NCBI RefSeq assembly: GCF_001949145.1
Contig: NW_019091747.1
Location: 22,013 to 86,012 of the forward strand
DNA from: Acanthaster planci
Lineage: Eukaryota > Echinodermata > Asteroidea > Valvatida > Acanthasteridae
Length of the DNA stretch: 64,000 nt
Reading direction: 5' to 3'
This document shows, one piece after another, positions 1 through 10,141 of this stretch. Each line of letters starts with the position of its first letter. Position 1 is the stretch's first letter. The notes under the pieces were generated by a model that made no database searches, had not been told where the DNA came from, and saw only the letters and a list, made by a program, of their open reading frames with translations. Made by a program: the position numbers and the translations under genes.

Positions 1-796
1 ATACAGATATTCCATCTTGTCCTCTCAATTTCACCTTGAATTCCAGAAACACTAGACGTGCTGTGGATAACAAACTGTTTATTAAATGTAAGGTTAAGGG
101 GCTATTACCACTTGGTTTAAGTTTCAGAAAATATGACGTGTTGGTTTTTGTGGGCGTGTATGCCGTGGTGGATAGACCAATGAGAACAGGTTGTCCAGCA
201 CATCAGCATTATTTATGGGCCTAACAAGTAACGTTACTGTTTAAAAGACTTCTGTGAGCCAACCTGCAACTAAAGTCATGTCTAATTTGGAGTATACAGC
301 AGATTTCATCATAGGTATACCCGCCCTCAAAATAATGTTGAATCAGTTCGTCTCATGTGAAAACTATTAAGGAATCAAACATTGTAAATAATCTATTATT
401 TACATTCTGTTATGTGGGATATCGTTTAGGGACTGACAGAAATATTACATAGGCTATAGACCTAAAGTCAGGCTGTTAACGAGTAAAGTTACGTCTAGAG
501 TAACTAAGTTATCGAAAAAAACAATCTACCCTAACCAAAGTCTATTTTGTTAATTTATTTATGTAACCAAAATGGTATTATTTAATATAAACGTTACTTA
601 ACCGATGTCAGGATATTATTTCTTCTTTCAATTGGAGTTTGGCGCAACTGCAAAAACGAATACCTGTACATCTTCTAGTTCTATTGCTAAAATGAGAGTC
701 AGGCATGGTGGATCGATCGAACAGGGACATGTACATGTGAAACGATCAAGGGTCAAAGTTAAAAATACCACTGCGCAATCGTGACAAAAAAAAACA

Positions 797-859
797 CGGG
801 CGACGCACGACGGACGACGGGCGATGGACAACGCACGACGGGCGACGCACGACGGGCAA
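797..859. repeat. GACG-rich degenerate tandem repeat
   Basis: Runs of cgacgcacgacgg-like units alternate with gggcgatgg-like units. The patch is much richer in G+C than its AT-rich surroundings. A short open frame across it is a by-product of the repeat. Confidence 0.6.
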
Positions 860-1121
860 TGGCAGGTATGGAATTCCATAACTAATAACCTGGAGGGGCC
901 TGATTTACCGGGCCAGGGAGAAAATGTTCACCTAGTTACTTCCGTCCCTCTGGACATTTTTACCGGGGGAAGATATACCGTCTATACCAGAAGGAAAAAA
1001 AAACATAGACGAGGAAGAGAAAAATGGAATCGTGTACAATTTCAAAAAGGTGATAAGGTTGAGTCCAATCACCTTAAAAAGGATAATTAAAGAAAAGGAA
1101 GTCATTAAGAATTAAAGAAAA

Positions 1122-1215
1122 GTAAGCTTGTGAGGTTTTTTTCGCAAGCTCTCGGACAAGCACTGAGCATACAGTGCTTATTAATATACGTTGGGTACGG
1201 GCAAACCGTTATATA
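1122..1215 (-). repeat. fragment of a tRNA-derived SINE family
   Basis: The segment shares the family core (cgcaagctctcggacaagc followed by an ACTGAG-CAGTGCTT palindrome and a gggtacgggcaaacc tail) with copies near 20460, 20710 and 21195. The copy near 20460 is in the opposite orientation and carries the tRNA-like B box. Only the distal half is present here. Confidence 0.6.
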
Positions 1216-1300
1216 TAATTATATATAAAGGAAGTCAGGGAATAAAAAGTAGATACGTTCGATTAGCACCCAATCGCCCGCTCCCGACCCACTAAAGGTC

Positions 1301-1769
1301 GAGTTCGGGCGGCCTGTTCTCGACACAGGTTTCTTGTTCTCGCGCTCGAACGGCGGGAACACGACTCAAGAACACTGTTCTCGGAACAGGATCACACACC
1401 ACCTCCTCGTCAGGGTTTTACAAGAACACGCGGAAAAACTCGTCAGATTTTGATTTTTGAACGGCTGCAAACATGGCAAAAAGTTGTGTGGTGGCTTACA
1501 AAGCCAGAGATAATAGGAAATTTTGAAAAGGTATNCATTAATTATTCTCCACAACACAGAAATGAATATTCCTGTTTAAACAGAAAAGAATTCAGCCCAG
1601 TTATCCAAACATGAACTCTCGAATAACTACATGGACGCCGCCATGTTGCATGTTGCTTGTGACTAACTACCAGCAATAACCGGTTGTACGTTCCCGGCGT
1701 TCGAGCGGCTGACCCAAGAACAACAAATCAAGCTGTTCGTGAACATACGAGAACAAGCCGCCCGAACTC
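1301..1769. mobile_element. foldback/MITE-like element with long inverted termini
   Basis: The outer arms 1301-1322 and 1748-1769 match as inverted repeats at 21 of 22 bases. Inner arms 1344-1360 and 1690-1706 match at 16 of 17. The interior is not palindromic and encodes nothing recognisable. The inner arm motif gcgctcgaacgg recurs in the element at 37711-37893, so both probably belong to one non-autonomous DNA transposon family. I could not define a target-site duplication. Confidence 0.65.
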
Positions 1770-2196
1770 AGCCAAAGAGTTTTGCTTCCAAATTTGGCAA
1801 TACTTACGGGGACCGTCCGACACTAGGTGGCGCTGCTTAATAAATTATAATAACAGACATAGTATATTAGGCATATGTGTGTTAGCGCATTTCGTGAAAT
1901 TTATGCTCCCAAGCTTCAAATAAAGTTACCGTTTAAATTTGGATACGATTGATAAATGCAGGAGGAGGGTGGCCTTTAGGTCTCCCTTCGAATTTATAAG
2001 GAGAAGATGTATCTTTATCGGGTTTCGGGTGATATCATCCTCTGCATGGCCTGGAGATTTGTCCGTAAGGTTGTGTGATATCAAACTATTGCATTGATAG
2101 TTATGCACAAACGTGGTGACGGATACCCTTTACATTTCTAAACTTGACACTCGACTTTCGACTCTTTTTTGCTCTCCTCTGATTTATTTTTAATAG

Positions 2197-3027
2197 ATGC
2201 AAATCTGTCACGGTGTTGCTCCCATCCTCTTGATCACCATCCTTATGGGCAACTCTATCAAGCTCCAGGCTTCCATTAACGGGCCGATTCCTACGGAAGG
2301 TGATGGTCCTGGGTCTCAGGTGTGCCCAATGTGCTGCCAGGGGCCAGCTGGAACACCCGGCATACCAGGTTTGCCGGGCAGCCCAGGCCCGTATGGTCCC
2401 ACGGGGTCAAAGGGCGACGCAGGTGATTTAGGCCAAAAAGGTGAGATTGGCCCGATGGGCGAGTTGGGAGCACCTGGGGGTCCTGGACCAAAAGGGGACG
2501 AGGGGATAGGCTTGCCCGGTAAGACAGGTCCAATAGGTCCACCTGGCTTACTTGGCCCTCCCGGACAAACTGGGGTCAAAGGCCAGAAGGGTGAGTCCGG
2601 GGAGACTCCAAATACCTCCGCCCATCGAGTCGCATTCACCGTGACGAGGACGACCAACACAGAAGTCTCAACGAGTGACAACACTCGTTTACCCTTCCAG
2701 GTGACCAAGACACTTTTGTCGGGTACTAACTTCGATCTGGCGACTGGTACATTCACGTGTAATGTACCAGGCACCTACGTTTTCATGTTTTCTGTGTGCA
2801 AACATAGCTCCGGCAGCGACCTTCAGGTTCACCTTAGGAAAAATAGCGACTGGATTGTCTCTGGCCGTAGCTATAGCCCTGATCGAAATAATGAGCAGGT
2901 TTCTGGCAGCGCGGTGATTGTTCTGCGGGAAGGAGACACAGTGTATTTGACCATATACGGTATGGCGTATAGTCATTCAAGAGAGCCTTTCATTTCGTTC
3001 AGTGGTTTCCTCCTTTCGGCAGAATAA
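2197..3027 (+). CDS. secreted collagen-like C1q domain protein
   Basis: The 276-residue product opens with a hydrophobic signal peptide (about residues 1-25). A short linker follows with a cysteine cluster (C43, C46, C47) suited to inter-chain disulfides. Residues 49-137 are Gly-X-Y repeats, about 29 triplets, broken once by a Gly-Ile step at 103-104 as in many C1q-family collagens. Residues about 141-276 form a C1q globular domain, with FTCNVPGTYVFMFSV, the VSGSAVIVL strand, GDTVYL and the terminal FSGFLL. Such proteins trimerise and bind ligands outside the cell, often as lectins or immune recognition molecules; which ligand cannot be read from sequence. The ATG lies directly after a strong acceptor (polypyrimidine tract then AG at 2195-2196), so the coding exon is probably exon 2 behind a non-coding first exon. 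The stop codon overlaps an AATAAA at 3023-3028 and another AATAAA follows at 3045-3050. Confidence 0.93.
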   Translation: MQICHGVAPILLITILMGNSIKLQASINGPIPTEGDGPGSQVCPMCCQGPAGTPGIPGLPGSPGPYGPTGSKGDAGDLGQKGEIGPMGELGAPGGPGPKGDEGIGLPGKTGPIGPPGLLGPPGQTGVKGQKGESGETPNTSAHRVAFTVTRTTNTEVSTSDNTRLPFQVTKTLLSGTNFDLATGTFTCNVPGTYVFMFSVCKHSSGSDLQVHLRKNSDWIVSGRSYSPDRNNEQVSGSAVIVLREGDTVYLTIYGMAYSHSREPFISFSGFLLSAE

Positions 3028-3044
3028 ACAAAGAGTAACCACAG

Positions 3045-3050
3045 AATAAA
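3045..3050 (+). promoter_or_regulatory. candidate poly(A) signal of the C1q gene
   Basis: AATAAA lies 18 bases after the stop codon. A second AATAAA at 3023-3028 overlaps the stop itself. Either implies a very short 3' UTR. Confidence 0.5.
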
Positions 3051-3660
3051 TGTATACCAGTTGCACACTTGTTGCAGGATTGGTAATCGCTAAATACTGT
3101 CAGCTCTCATCAAAAATATTGCTCATAACAAAACACTGTTGGCCTGAGTATGTTCTGAAGTCCACGGTCTCGGGATTCTTTTTCAAGATTGGTTATTAAC
3201 CCATCCCGTTAGCCTTAACGTTTACAGTAAATTAAGCAATTATTTAAGGTGTGATTAGTGGTTTCAAAACTGTAGTGAAACAGCCCACTTTGTTATCGTG
3301 TAGCAATATTTAGAAAATTATCTCACTTGTACTTTTGGAGGAAATCCCCTGCTTCTCCTCGTGCCAGTTACAATGCACTGGGTTTTATACATGGCTGCAA
3401 AGACGACAATGGCTTTTAAATTTAGAGGACATGTGACTTACGCAAACTGCAATTAAAGGGCTGGATAGAAAACAAAAACAAAACAGAATCCCCTCACATT
3501 AAAAACTTCATGTTCATTCCAAACATTTGTGGCAAGTCCATTACATATTTTACAGTGTCCAGTTTTCTCTGACTTACACTGTAGAACGTTTAAAACGTTT
3601 AAAACTGTGAAACAACTGAGAAAAGTAGATAAGTCTTGAAGGTTTGCATGGTGAAGAGGT

Positions 3661-3854
3661 ATAATAGAAAGTAGGTTTGAGGTAGCACCATGGACGTATC
3701 TCTTTTGTGAGTATTTGCGGTTCTGAAAAAGGCCAGATGATGACGAGCAGAGCATACTGCTCGAAACGTCGATTACCACTGGTTCTTTTCAGAACCGCAG
3801 ATACTCACAAAAGAGATACGTCCATGGTGCTACCGCAAACCTACTTTCTATTAT
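3661..3854. repeat. long hairpin (69-base arms) with a hammerhead-like loop
   Basis: Arms 3661-3729 and 3786-3854 are inverted copies with only a few mismatches. The 56-base loop contains a TGATGA box, a perfect 7-bp stem (3744-3750 with 3757-3763) and an AAACGTC tail. This is the order of a hammerhead ribozyme core, although the C of the usual CTGATGA is A here. Hammerhead-like motifs are typical of Penelope-like element terminal repeats, so this may be the inverted end of such an element. No reverse transcriptase is present. Confidence 0.6.
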
Positions 3855-4752
3855 AACTGAGAAAAGTGTTTACAATTATTGTTGGTAGTTTTATTATTAT
3901 CTGAAACAGCCAGAAAAATTTTGAGTCGTAGAAAGTAAATGTTCAACATGGGTACGTCAAAACAAAGGTTAAATTTTCAAAATGGGCATGAGTTATAAAA
4001 GGTTTTTCGTATCTAATTTTTAGAAATTTCATGTGTGAATTTACAAATGTGAATATCTTCAGTACTTGAAAGTGTCTTAATCCTAAAGAACCAGGGGATG
4101 GAAGCGCCCCTTTGATGTTTTTCCCGATATCGCCGCAGTGTATTTTTTTTCAGGGGCTGGGCCTTTGGGACTTTTTGGGCCACTCTTTCAAGTCACTTTT
4201 TATTAAAATCGGACATATTATTTTTGCGCACCGCGCATTTTTCCGAGCCAGGTCAGCCAAAAATGCACTTTTCCTCTGTGGTGCTTAATATACGCGGGCT
4301 GGCACGCATGTAGACCTGAAGTTAAAATCATAACAAAACTATACGCTTGATTTAATTCAAAATTGACAGTTGCAATGATAAGGAGTGTCCGTACATGCGT
4401 GCCTAGTTTCAAAAAAATCGAGAGTGGCACAGGGAAGTTCTTAGGGGATCCCCCCGGCTTTGAGATGGGCCAAAAATTACCCGGCCCTTTGAAGGTTAAT
4501 TAATTAAGTAAATAAAGTCGAAAATTGGAAACGCAGATTTATTTCTGTCAAAATTGTATATACTTTTATTCCGATTTTGGTGAGATTTTTAGTAAAGAAA
4601 GTTGTAGCCCCAGTTTCCAAGACAATCAAATGTCAAACAAACCATGGCTGAGCCTGATCAGGCAGGAGGTAGTTGCCCTGAGAGGTAAAAGAGAATTTTG
4701 TCTCCTAAAACAAGGCAGACAACCTTGCTTGTAAATTCTTAACGGGTTACTT

Positions 4753-4793
4753 CTGTCTGTCTGTCGGTCGGTCGGTCGGGCTGTCTGTCTGTC
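4753..4793. repeat. CTGT/CGGT tetranucleotide microsatellite
   Basis: CTGT repeats switch to CGGT repeats and back to CTGT. It is a compound simple repeat about 40 bases long. Confidence 0.8.
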
Positions 4794-5329
4794 ATGACAT
4801 TGGACGTATAGCACTTCATGCTATGAGTCTTGTTAGATAGGTGAACTTAATAGTTCAATGAAAGGGGTGAACTACTTCATACTAAATGCATGCAGCCGAG
4901 GCACTTCTTATTATGAATGCCATTCCTCCATTTTGGAATAGTGTTTGATTGAGCCACCTCGATGGCTTTGGTTTGTTGCTTTTCGGGCACAACACGAAAC
5001 TGACTATGCCGTATATATCGTCAACAAAAAAATAATTAACATCATAATCATTCCACAAACTAAGTCACTAGGGTCAATTTAAAGCAACTTACGAACGGAA
5101 TTTAAAAAGTAACGACCTCACATTAATAATTTTGAGCACGTAATTAAGTTTCTAGTTAGTTTGTACTTAAAAGTATGTTTAGAAGAAGAATAGTAAACAT
5201 TTATAGCAAAAGAAATTTGGACTTTTAATTTAGAATTGTATCTTTATGAATTTTGCACAAAAGTATATTTTTGTTCGTAACTGGTTTTGCCCTTACACTG
5301 AAGTATATTCATAAAACGGTACGATCAGT

Positions 5330-5600
5330 GTTTGTCATCCGATATATCTTGCAAAAAAGTCACAAGCTTACTCGGGTGGGACTAGAACCCACGACCTCCT
5401 TTTTACTGTTGCAGATGTCTGCACAAACCCGTCATGAGGGAAAAAAATAACGTTTCCCTGAAACAAAGTACATTGTTTGTAGTACCCGCTCCATCAGACT
5501 CGGACCAGCCAGTCCACCCTGGCGAGCTATTGGGCAAACACTGAGCCTTCAGTGTTACCGGTATGAATATGCGTCGTTGTAAGGGCAGAACCCATTATGG
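5330..5600 (-). repeat. tRNA-derived SINE copy
   Basis: Read on the minus strand, the segment around 5371-5397 gives a tRNA T-arm/B-box-like ggttctagtcccacc. The flanking cacaagcttac and the downstream cactgagccttcagtg palindrome with a gtaagggcagaaccc tail match the copy at 20460-20660. Exact ends are uncertain. Confidence 0.6.
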
Positions 5601-6869
5601 AAAAAAATTAACGTCTTCCCGACGCTGCAAGTACATCTTGAAATACAAAAATATATTTACGTGTAAACGATGCTTAATAAACCGTGTAATCACTCAACAA
5701 ATAAGTACTGCATAAAATTGTCGTTATTTATGCTGTAACTCGGAGGTCGAATGGGGCCACAAATACCTAGATTTGTCCAAAACATAATGAAACTTAAAAT
5801 CAGCATTTTATGTATTAATGGACGTGAAAGCTATACCTTAATTGGTAAGCATGCCTGTAACCGAAGGATTTTGTCTCAGATGCCGACCTGCACTTTCTAC
5901 TTTGTATACTTCAATAAGTGGAGTTCCAGCAACAGTTTGTGGTATCGTTTTTTCAATGGAAGTTGCCCAACACAAGGCCCCAGGAGGCCTCTCAAGGTGA
6001 AGGATAAATAACAAAGTTTAAGAAGAGAACGAACAGCATAAGACGATTAAAAGGAAGAAAGGTAACTGTTGCTGTTTCATTTGAACTTACACTGTGACTG
6101 TTTGAAAAAAGGATAGAATTTAGCCTTGATTAGACAATGTTCTGAATTACCCAAAAAGTAGCGTCAAAGATATCCAGATTCTAATCAGAATTGCCCCATC
6201 GATCACCCAGACAGTGCCAAGGTCGTAAAACTAACGACTTGGACTTGTTACGGTACTTCAGTAACACGGGAGGGGGGTAGGCTCTTAACCCTTGAAACTT
6301 GGGAATAAAGATAAATTAAGGACCCCCCCGGAAGCAAAGCTATAGGAGGGTCGGCCACAAGAGCCAGGAATTAACAACGTGCTTGCCATGGAGGTTTTCC
6401 TACCAGTTTGTAGTCAGTAAAAAGCAACCTCATCCTCCCTTGCCGGTATAAACTTCACTCTTTGCTTGGCGGTTGGTTCTACCATCAATGTCCAATGATG
6501 ATGGCATTCGACCAACACACTTGCTCGAACAGTTTTATCACTAACCACCATCGTACCCTAAAATTCCTACTCCCAACAAAGACCTATTTAAGATCCTCAA
6601 GAGTCAACCTAGTCGTCTCGTGAAATTCTCCGCGAGGAGATTGGTGGTAATTAAGGAGACAACCGATCACACTTGACCCCAGATAATTGAAAAGAGGGTG
6701 ATTTAACAGGAGAGGTGAGCAGGGGAAAGCAAAGTAACACCAAAGAGCAGCTATAATGTAGACCTTAATGTACCGCTCTTGAACTATCATTTTGCTTCAG
6801 GTTTGAAGTCATGTCGCCCGTTTTCCGATCCCCGTTTAAAAAACAAGGCCTCGGCACAATCAGAGTGTG

Positions 6870-7240
6870 GTAATTAAATATCATTGATCACGTGTCTTCG
6901 GCGATATATTTCAAATCATTGGTTATCTTGGTCAATTTTGGATGAACGAATAAAGTGTAGTGAGAATATTTTCAGCAATTATGAGGAAGAAAAAGTAAAA
7001 AAAAAAATCGAAATGATAACCGCCGCTTGTGTAGCTCATTGAGCGAGCTCGCGCGTCCAGGCAGAAATTTACCCACAATTAAATTAATGCTCCGTGCGTC
7101 GTTAGCTGTGAGCCCTTGTGACGTATTTCCTTCACTAAAATCCGTGCAGGGTCATCAGCCCTTCGGGGCGCCCTTTTCAGGCGATTGGCGACAAGCGACG
7201 GGCACCATCGGTAAATCCAATATGCTTGGGGGCTTTTTAA
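6870..7240 (+). repeat. dispersed repeat, inverted partner at 55880-56220
   Basis: The stretch from the atcacgtgtcttcggcg region through gtgagaatattttcagc to the catcagccct region aligns at roughly 80% to the reverse complement of 55880-56220. It has no coding potential that I can see. It is probably a non-autonomous mobile element of unknown class. Confidence 0.55.
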
Positions 7241-8570
7241 TTACGCGCTTTTTTGGAATGAGGGAAATGAAAAGTTAAAAACCACCCCTATATCTCATAA
7301 CTCCCACAAACAACTTTGTAGTCCTTTTGAGACGCCATAGCCCTTATTATACCCCGGTCTGCCCTGACTTGCATTTCTAGTCCTCTGGTGAGACAAAACA
7401 CTATTTCCGCTGTTTCGAAATTCGTGAGGCACGATATATATTTTACCGCTTTACCCGTTCATCCAAAAGTACCACCCTCACCATGTGGCTACGCCAAATG
7501 AGCAGAGACATGGCTATCAGATCAAATCAAGGAATAACCGTCTACAAACTGTATTAAGAGTGGTTACGTAACCCTTTGTTAATGACTTTTTGTAGGATGG
7601 AAACTCTTAAAAAACAATTATTCGATAATTCTAACACGTACCTCCGTCACTGCAAAAGTTAGGCATAAATAAAATGTCTCGTAGCTTCATTCAGTCTTTC
7701 AAAATTTGGCCAATGAGAGCTCCAAGTCAATTGCCTTTTCTAGCCCCCTGTGCTGTGTGGGTGCTGCGGGAGACAAACGAACTTAGTTCCACGATAACCT
7801 TTTGTTACGTATGCAGCGCATGTCCTTTTTTATGCTCCGTATTTCCCACACGTGCGCCCTCTATTTTTTGTATTTTGTACAATCGGCCGACAAGCCCGAT
7901 GACATTAGCTGAGTCATCGAACCAGAATTCGGGAGAACTTAGTGGTCGTAAGTCAACACAACAGTGACCTGCACCTTCGTGTAGTTTGAAAGGTAAAACT
8001 TCTCTTATTCTTAATCCCCCCCCATAAAATCACCGGAAATCTTACTTCCTTTGGTGATTGTAAATTTGGCGACCCTGCCCTAGAAATGTGTGATGTTACT
8101 CGTTCACCCGATGGGAGAGCTGGGGCCGGGGCCGTTTTCCAATAATCGACTTCGGCTCCGTCTCGGGCTTCCACTGTTTTTTACAAGGCCTACCTAATTT
8201 TGATGTTGTAAGCGCAATAGTGCCACAGAACATCGAGTAAGATTCAAAAGAGCCAAACACCGCAGTTCTTCAATTTAATTGAAACACTTCAGGCCCACAT
8301 TCATCATATTATCATGACAATCGGGGATTAGTTTTGAACTTCAGCATGTTGAAGATGAAGCCTGAGAGATGGAGACGAAGTTGAGTACTATTTTTCATTT
8401 CATTTTATTTATTATTTCTCAGGGTACAAAAACCAGCTCAAAATACAAAAACCGATACATACAGTGTATCAATATATAAGAACAATATTTGCTGACACCC
8501 CTGACTGATAGCCTAAAACTTAAAAGCAAACTCAATCACTGTCGAGAGGGTCTCCATAAAAATGTCAACA

Positions 8571-8880
8571 AATACAAGAAAAACACTCGGTAAAAAATGA
8601 CTAAAAATACAAAAATGCACAAAAGTAAAACTAGATAAATAAACAATGGAATGTACATTTCTGAATGAAGCCACCCCCCTATAGACTGGCAATTTGGGGC
8701 TTCCTGTGAAAGAAATACCCCGAACTGGAAACTATCAGTCCCAAATTCGGGATTTATAGAAATATTTCTATGATGCCTTCTGAGTATGGCATGTCATACA
8801 AGAAAAACGCTAGATGAAAAATGACTTAAAATACAAAAATGCACAAAAATAAAACTAGAGAAATAAACAATGGAATGTGC
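8571..8880. repeat. direct-repeat pair of about 85 bp
   Basis: 8571-8656 and about 8795-8880 are near-identical A-rich segments (both contain tacaaaaatgcacaaaa and end aataaacaatggaatgt), separated by about 140 bases. They look like a duplicated piece of a retroelement end or a local tandem duplication. The short frame that starts in the second copy is not a credible gene. Confidence 0.55.
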
Positions 8881-10141
8881 AGTAAAAATACAGTATCAAT
8901 ATTATGGCATCAAACAATGTTAGCCTCAGGAGATAGCCAATGGTCTCTTAACTTTGAAATAAAAGAATTAAGACTGAAAACAATTTCTGTTGTGACATCT
9001 ATGGGTAAAGTATCCCACAATCTTGGGAATCTAACAAATTTTTAACCACTACCAGCCGGGGACTTCGAAATCGGAGCCGTATGGTTTATATGTGTGGCCG
9101 GGGTCTCTGAACTCGGACAAAGGAAACAGGGCCCTGTAACAAAAGACCGTACTCCGAACAAAAGACCAGGCTGCTGGGCATGACCGGCATTTACCGGGGA
9201 CTGTACACATTCTGATATTCACTCACTAAAGAACATGAAGATATTCTGATCTGTCACTGATCGAGTACAGGTGGGCCTTACAGAAACTTACAGCCTTACA
9301 GCTTCTGGATGTAGTAAGCTCTGCCCTGTCCATCCTGTGGCGATTTCAGAAGAGAGCCATTTCACAGCCCTGTGAGGCTGTATGTAGGGCTGTGTGTATT
9401 CATGTACATGTACATAGGTACTCTATCATGCCTTTCTGCTACTTCTAGAACTTTAACCTTGTAAGATTCGTAAAAACATGTACCTATCACAAAGCTCCCC
9501 TCTAGTGCTAGTGATTGGCATTGAGACTGGTCGTTCCATCTCTTGGGAGAGGCTGAACGACCAAGCCCAAATTGAAGTCAGCACAGTCGGTGCCTTGGCC
9601 TGGGGAACAAATTAATGGAACATCGATGTGACTGAGTGACACTGTGACCACAATATTCAGTTCAGTTACCAGATTACCATCAAACATGGAGCAACTATGC
9701 TTCAGAAATAACATTCAAAAGTCTGTCAAATACAGATGTAGCTCGGAGAGGTGTTGTCAGTTTATGATTTTGGATATGTTTATTGTTGGGAGATAGGTGA
9801 AGCACGGTGGAGGATTTTGAAGGATTTTCAGATGTGTGTTACAAAAATGTCCAGAGAGTTAGTTTTCGTTAGGATTCAGAGAGGTTAATACTCAGAACTT
9901 CCTGTCTGAATGCCCACTGGGAAAGACTGTTGCATCATGATGCAACCTCCTGGGTCAGAGACACAATCTATCGACAGAACAACATTATTAAAGTACTTAC
10001 TAACAAAATTGAAAATATTTCTTATTTTCAGATTCAAGTCTTTTCAACAATAAACTGACCTTCAGTAAGATTTTTCATGGAGGAAGAAGTGGCATGGTGA
10101 TGCTCCATCCTTTCCGTCGAGTGCTCCTAAAGGTCAGAAGC

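Larger units (their letters stand above)
1..2196. other. intergenic, repeat-bearing, no gene seen
   Basis: I see no coding sequence here apart from short chance frames. The stretch holds a GACG-rich low-complexity patch, a SINE fragment and a foldback element (entered separately). A single ambiguous base lies at 1535. The last about 35 bases are pyrimidine-rich and end in AG directly before the C1q ATG, so a 5' non-coding exon of that gene may lie somewhere in this stretch; I could not place it. Confidence 0.6.
3028..10031. other. intergenic, no gene seen
   Basis: Seven kilobases with only short chance frames and no domain I recognise. Identified content is the hairpin at 3661-3854, a microsatellite at 4753-4793, a SINE copy near 5330-5600, a dispersed repeat at 6870-7240 and a direct-repeat pair at 8571-8880. 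The last kilobase resembles sequence upstream of the array exon A near 21.4-21.85 kb, so it probably belongs to the first thioesterase duplication unit. Confidence 0.6.

Noticed and set aside
2291-2976. Long minus-strand frames opposite the C1q gene, one Pro/Gly-rich
   Set aside because: They are antisense shadows of the collagen repeat and C1q domain; the sense frame has a signal peptide and a complete domain.
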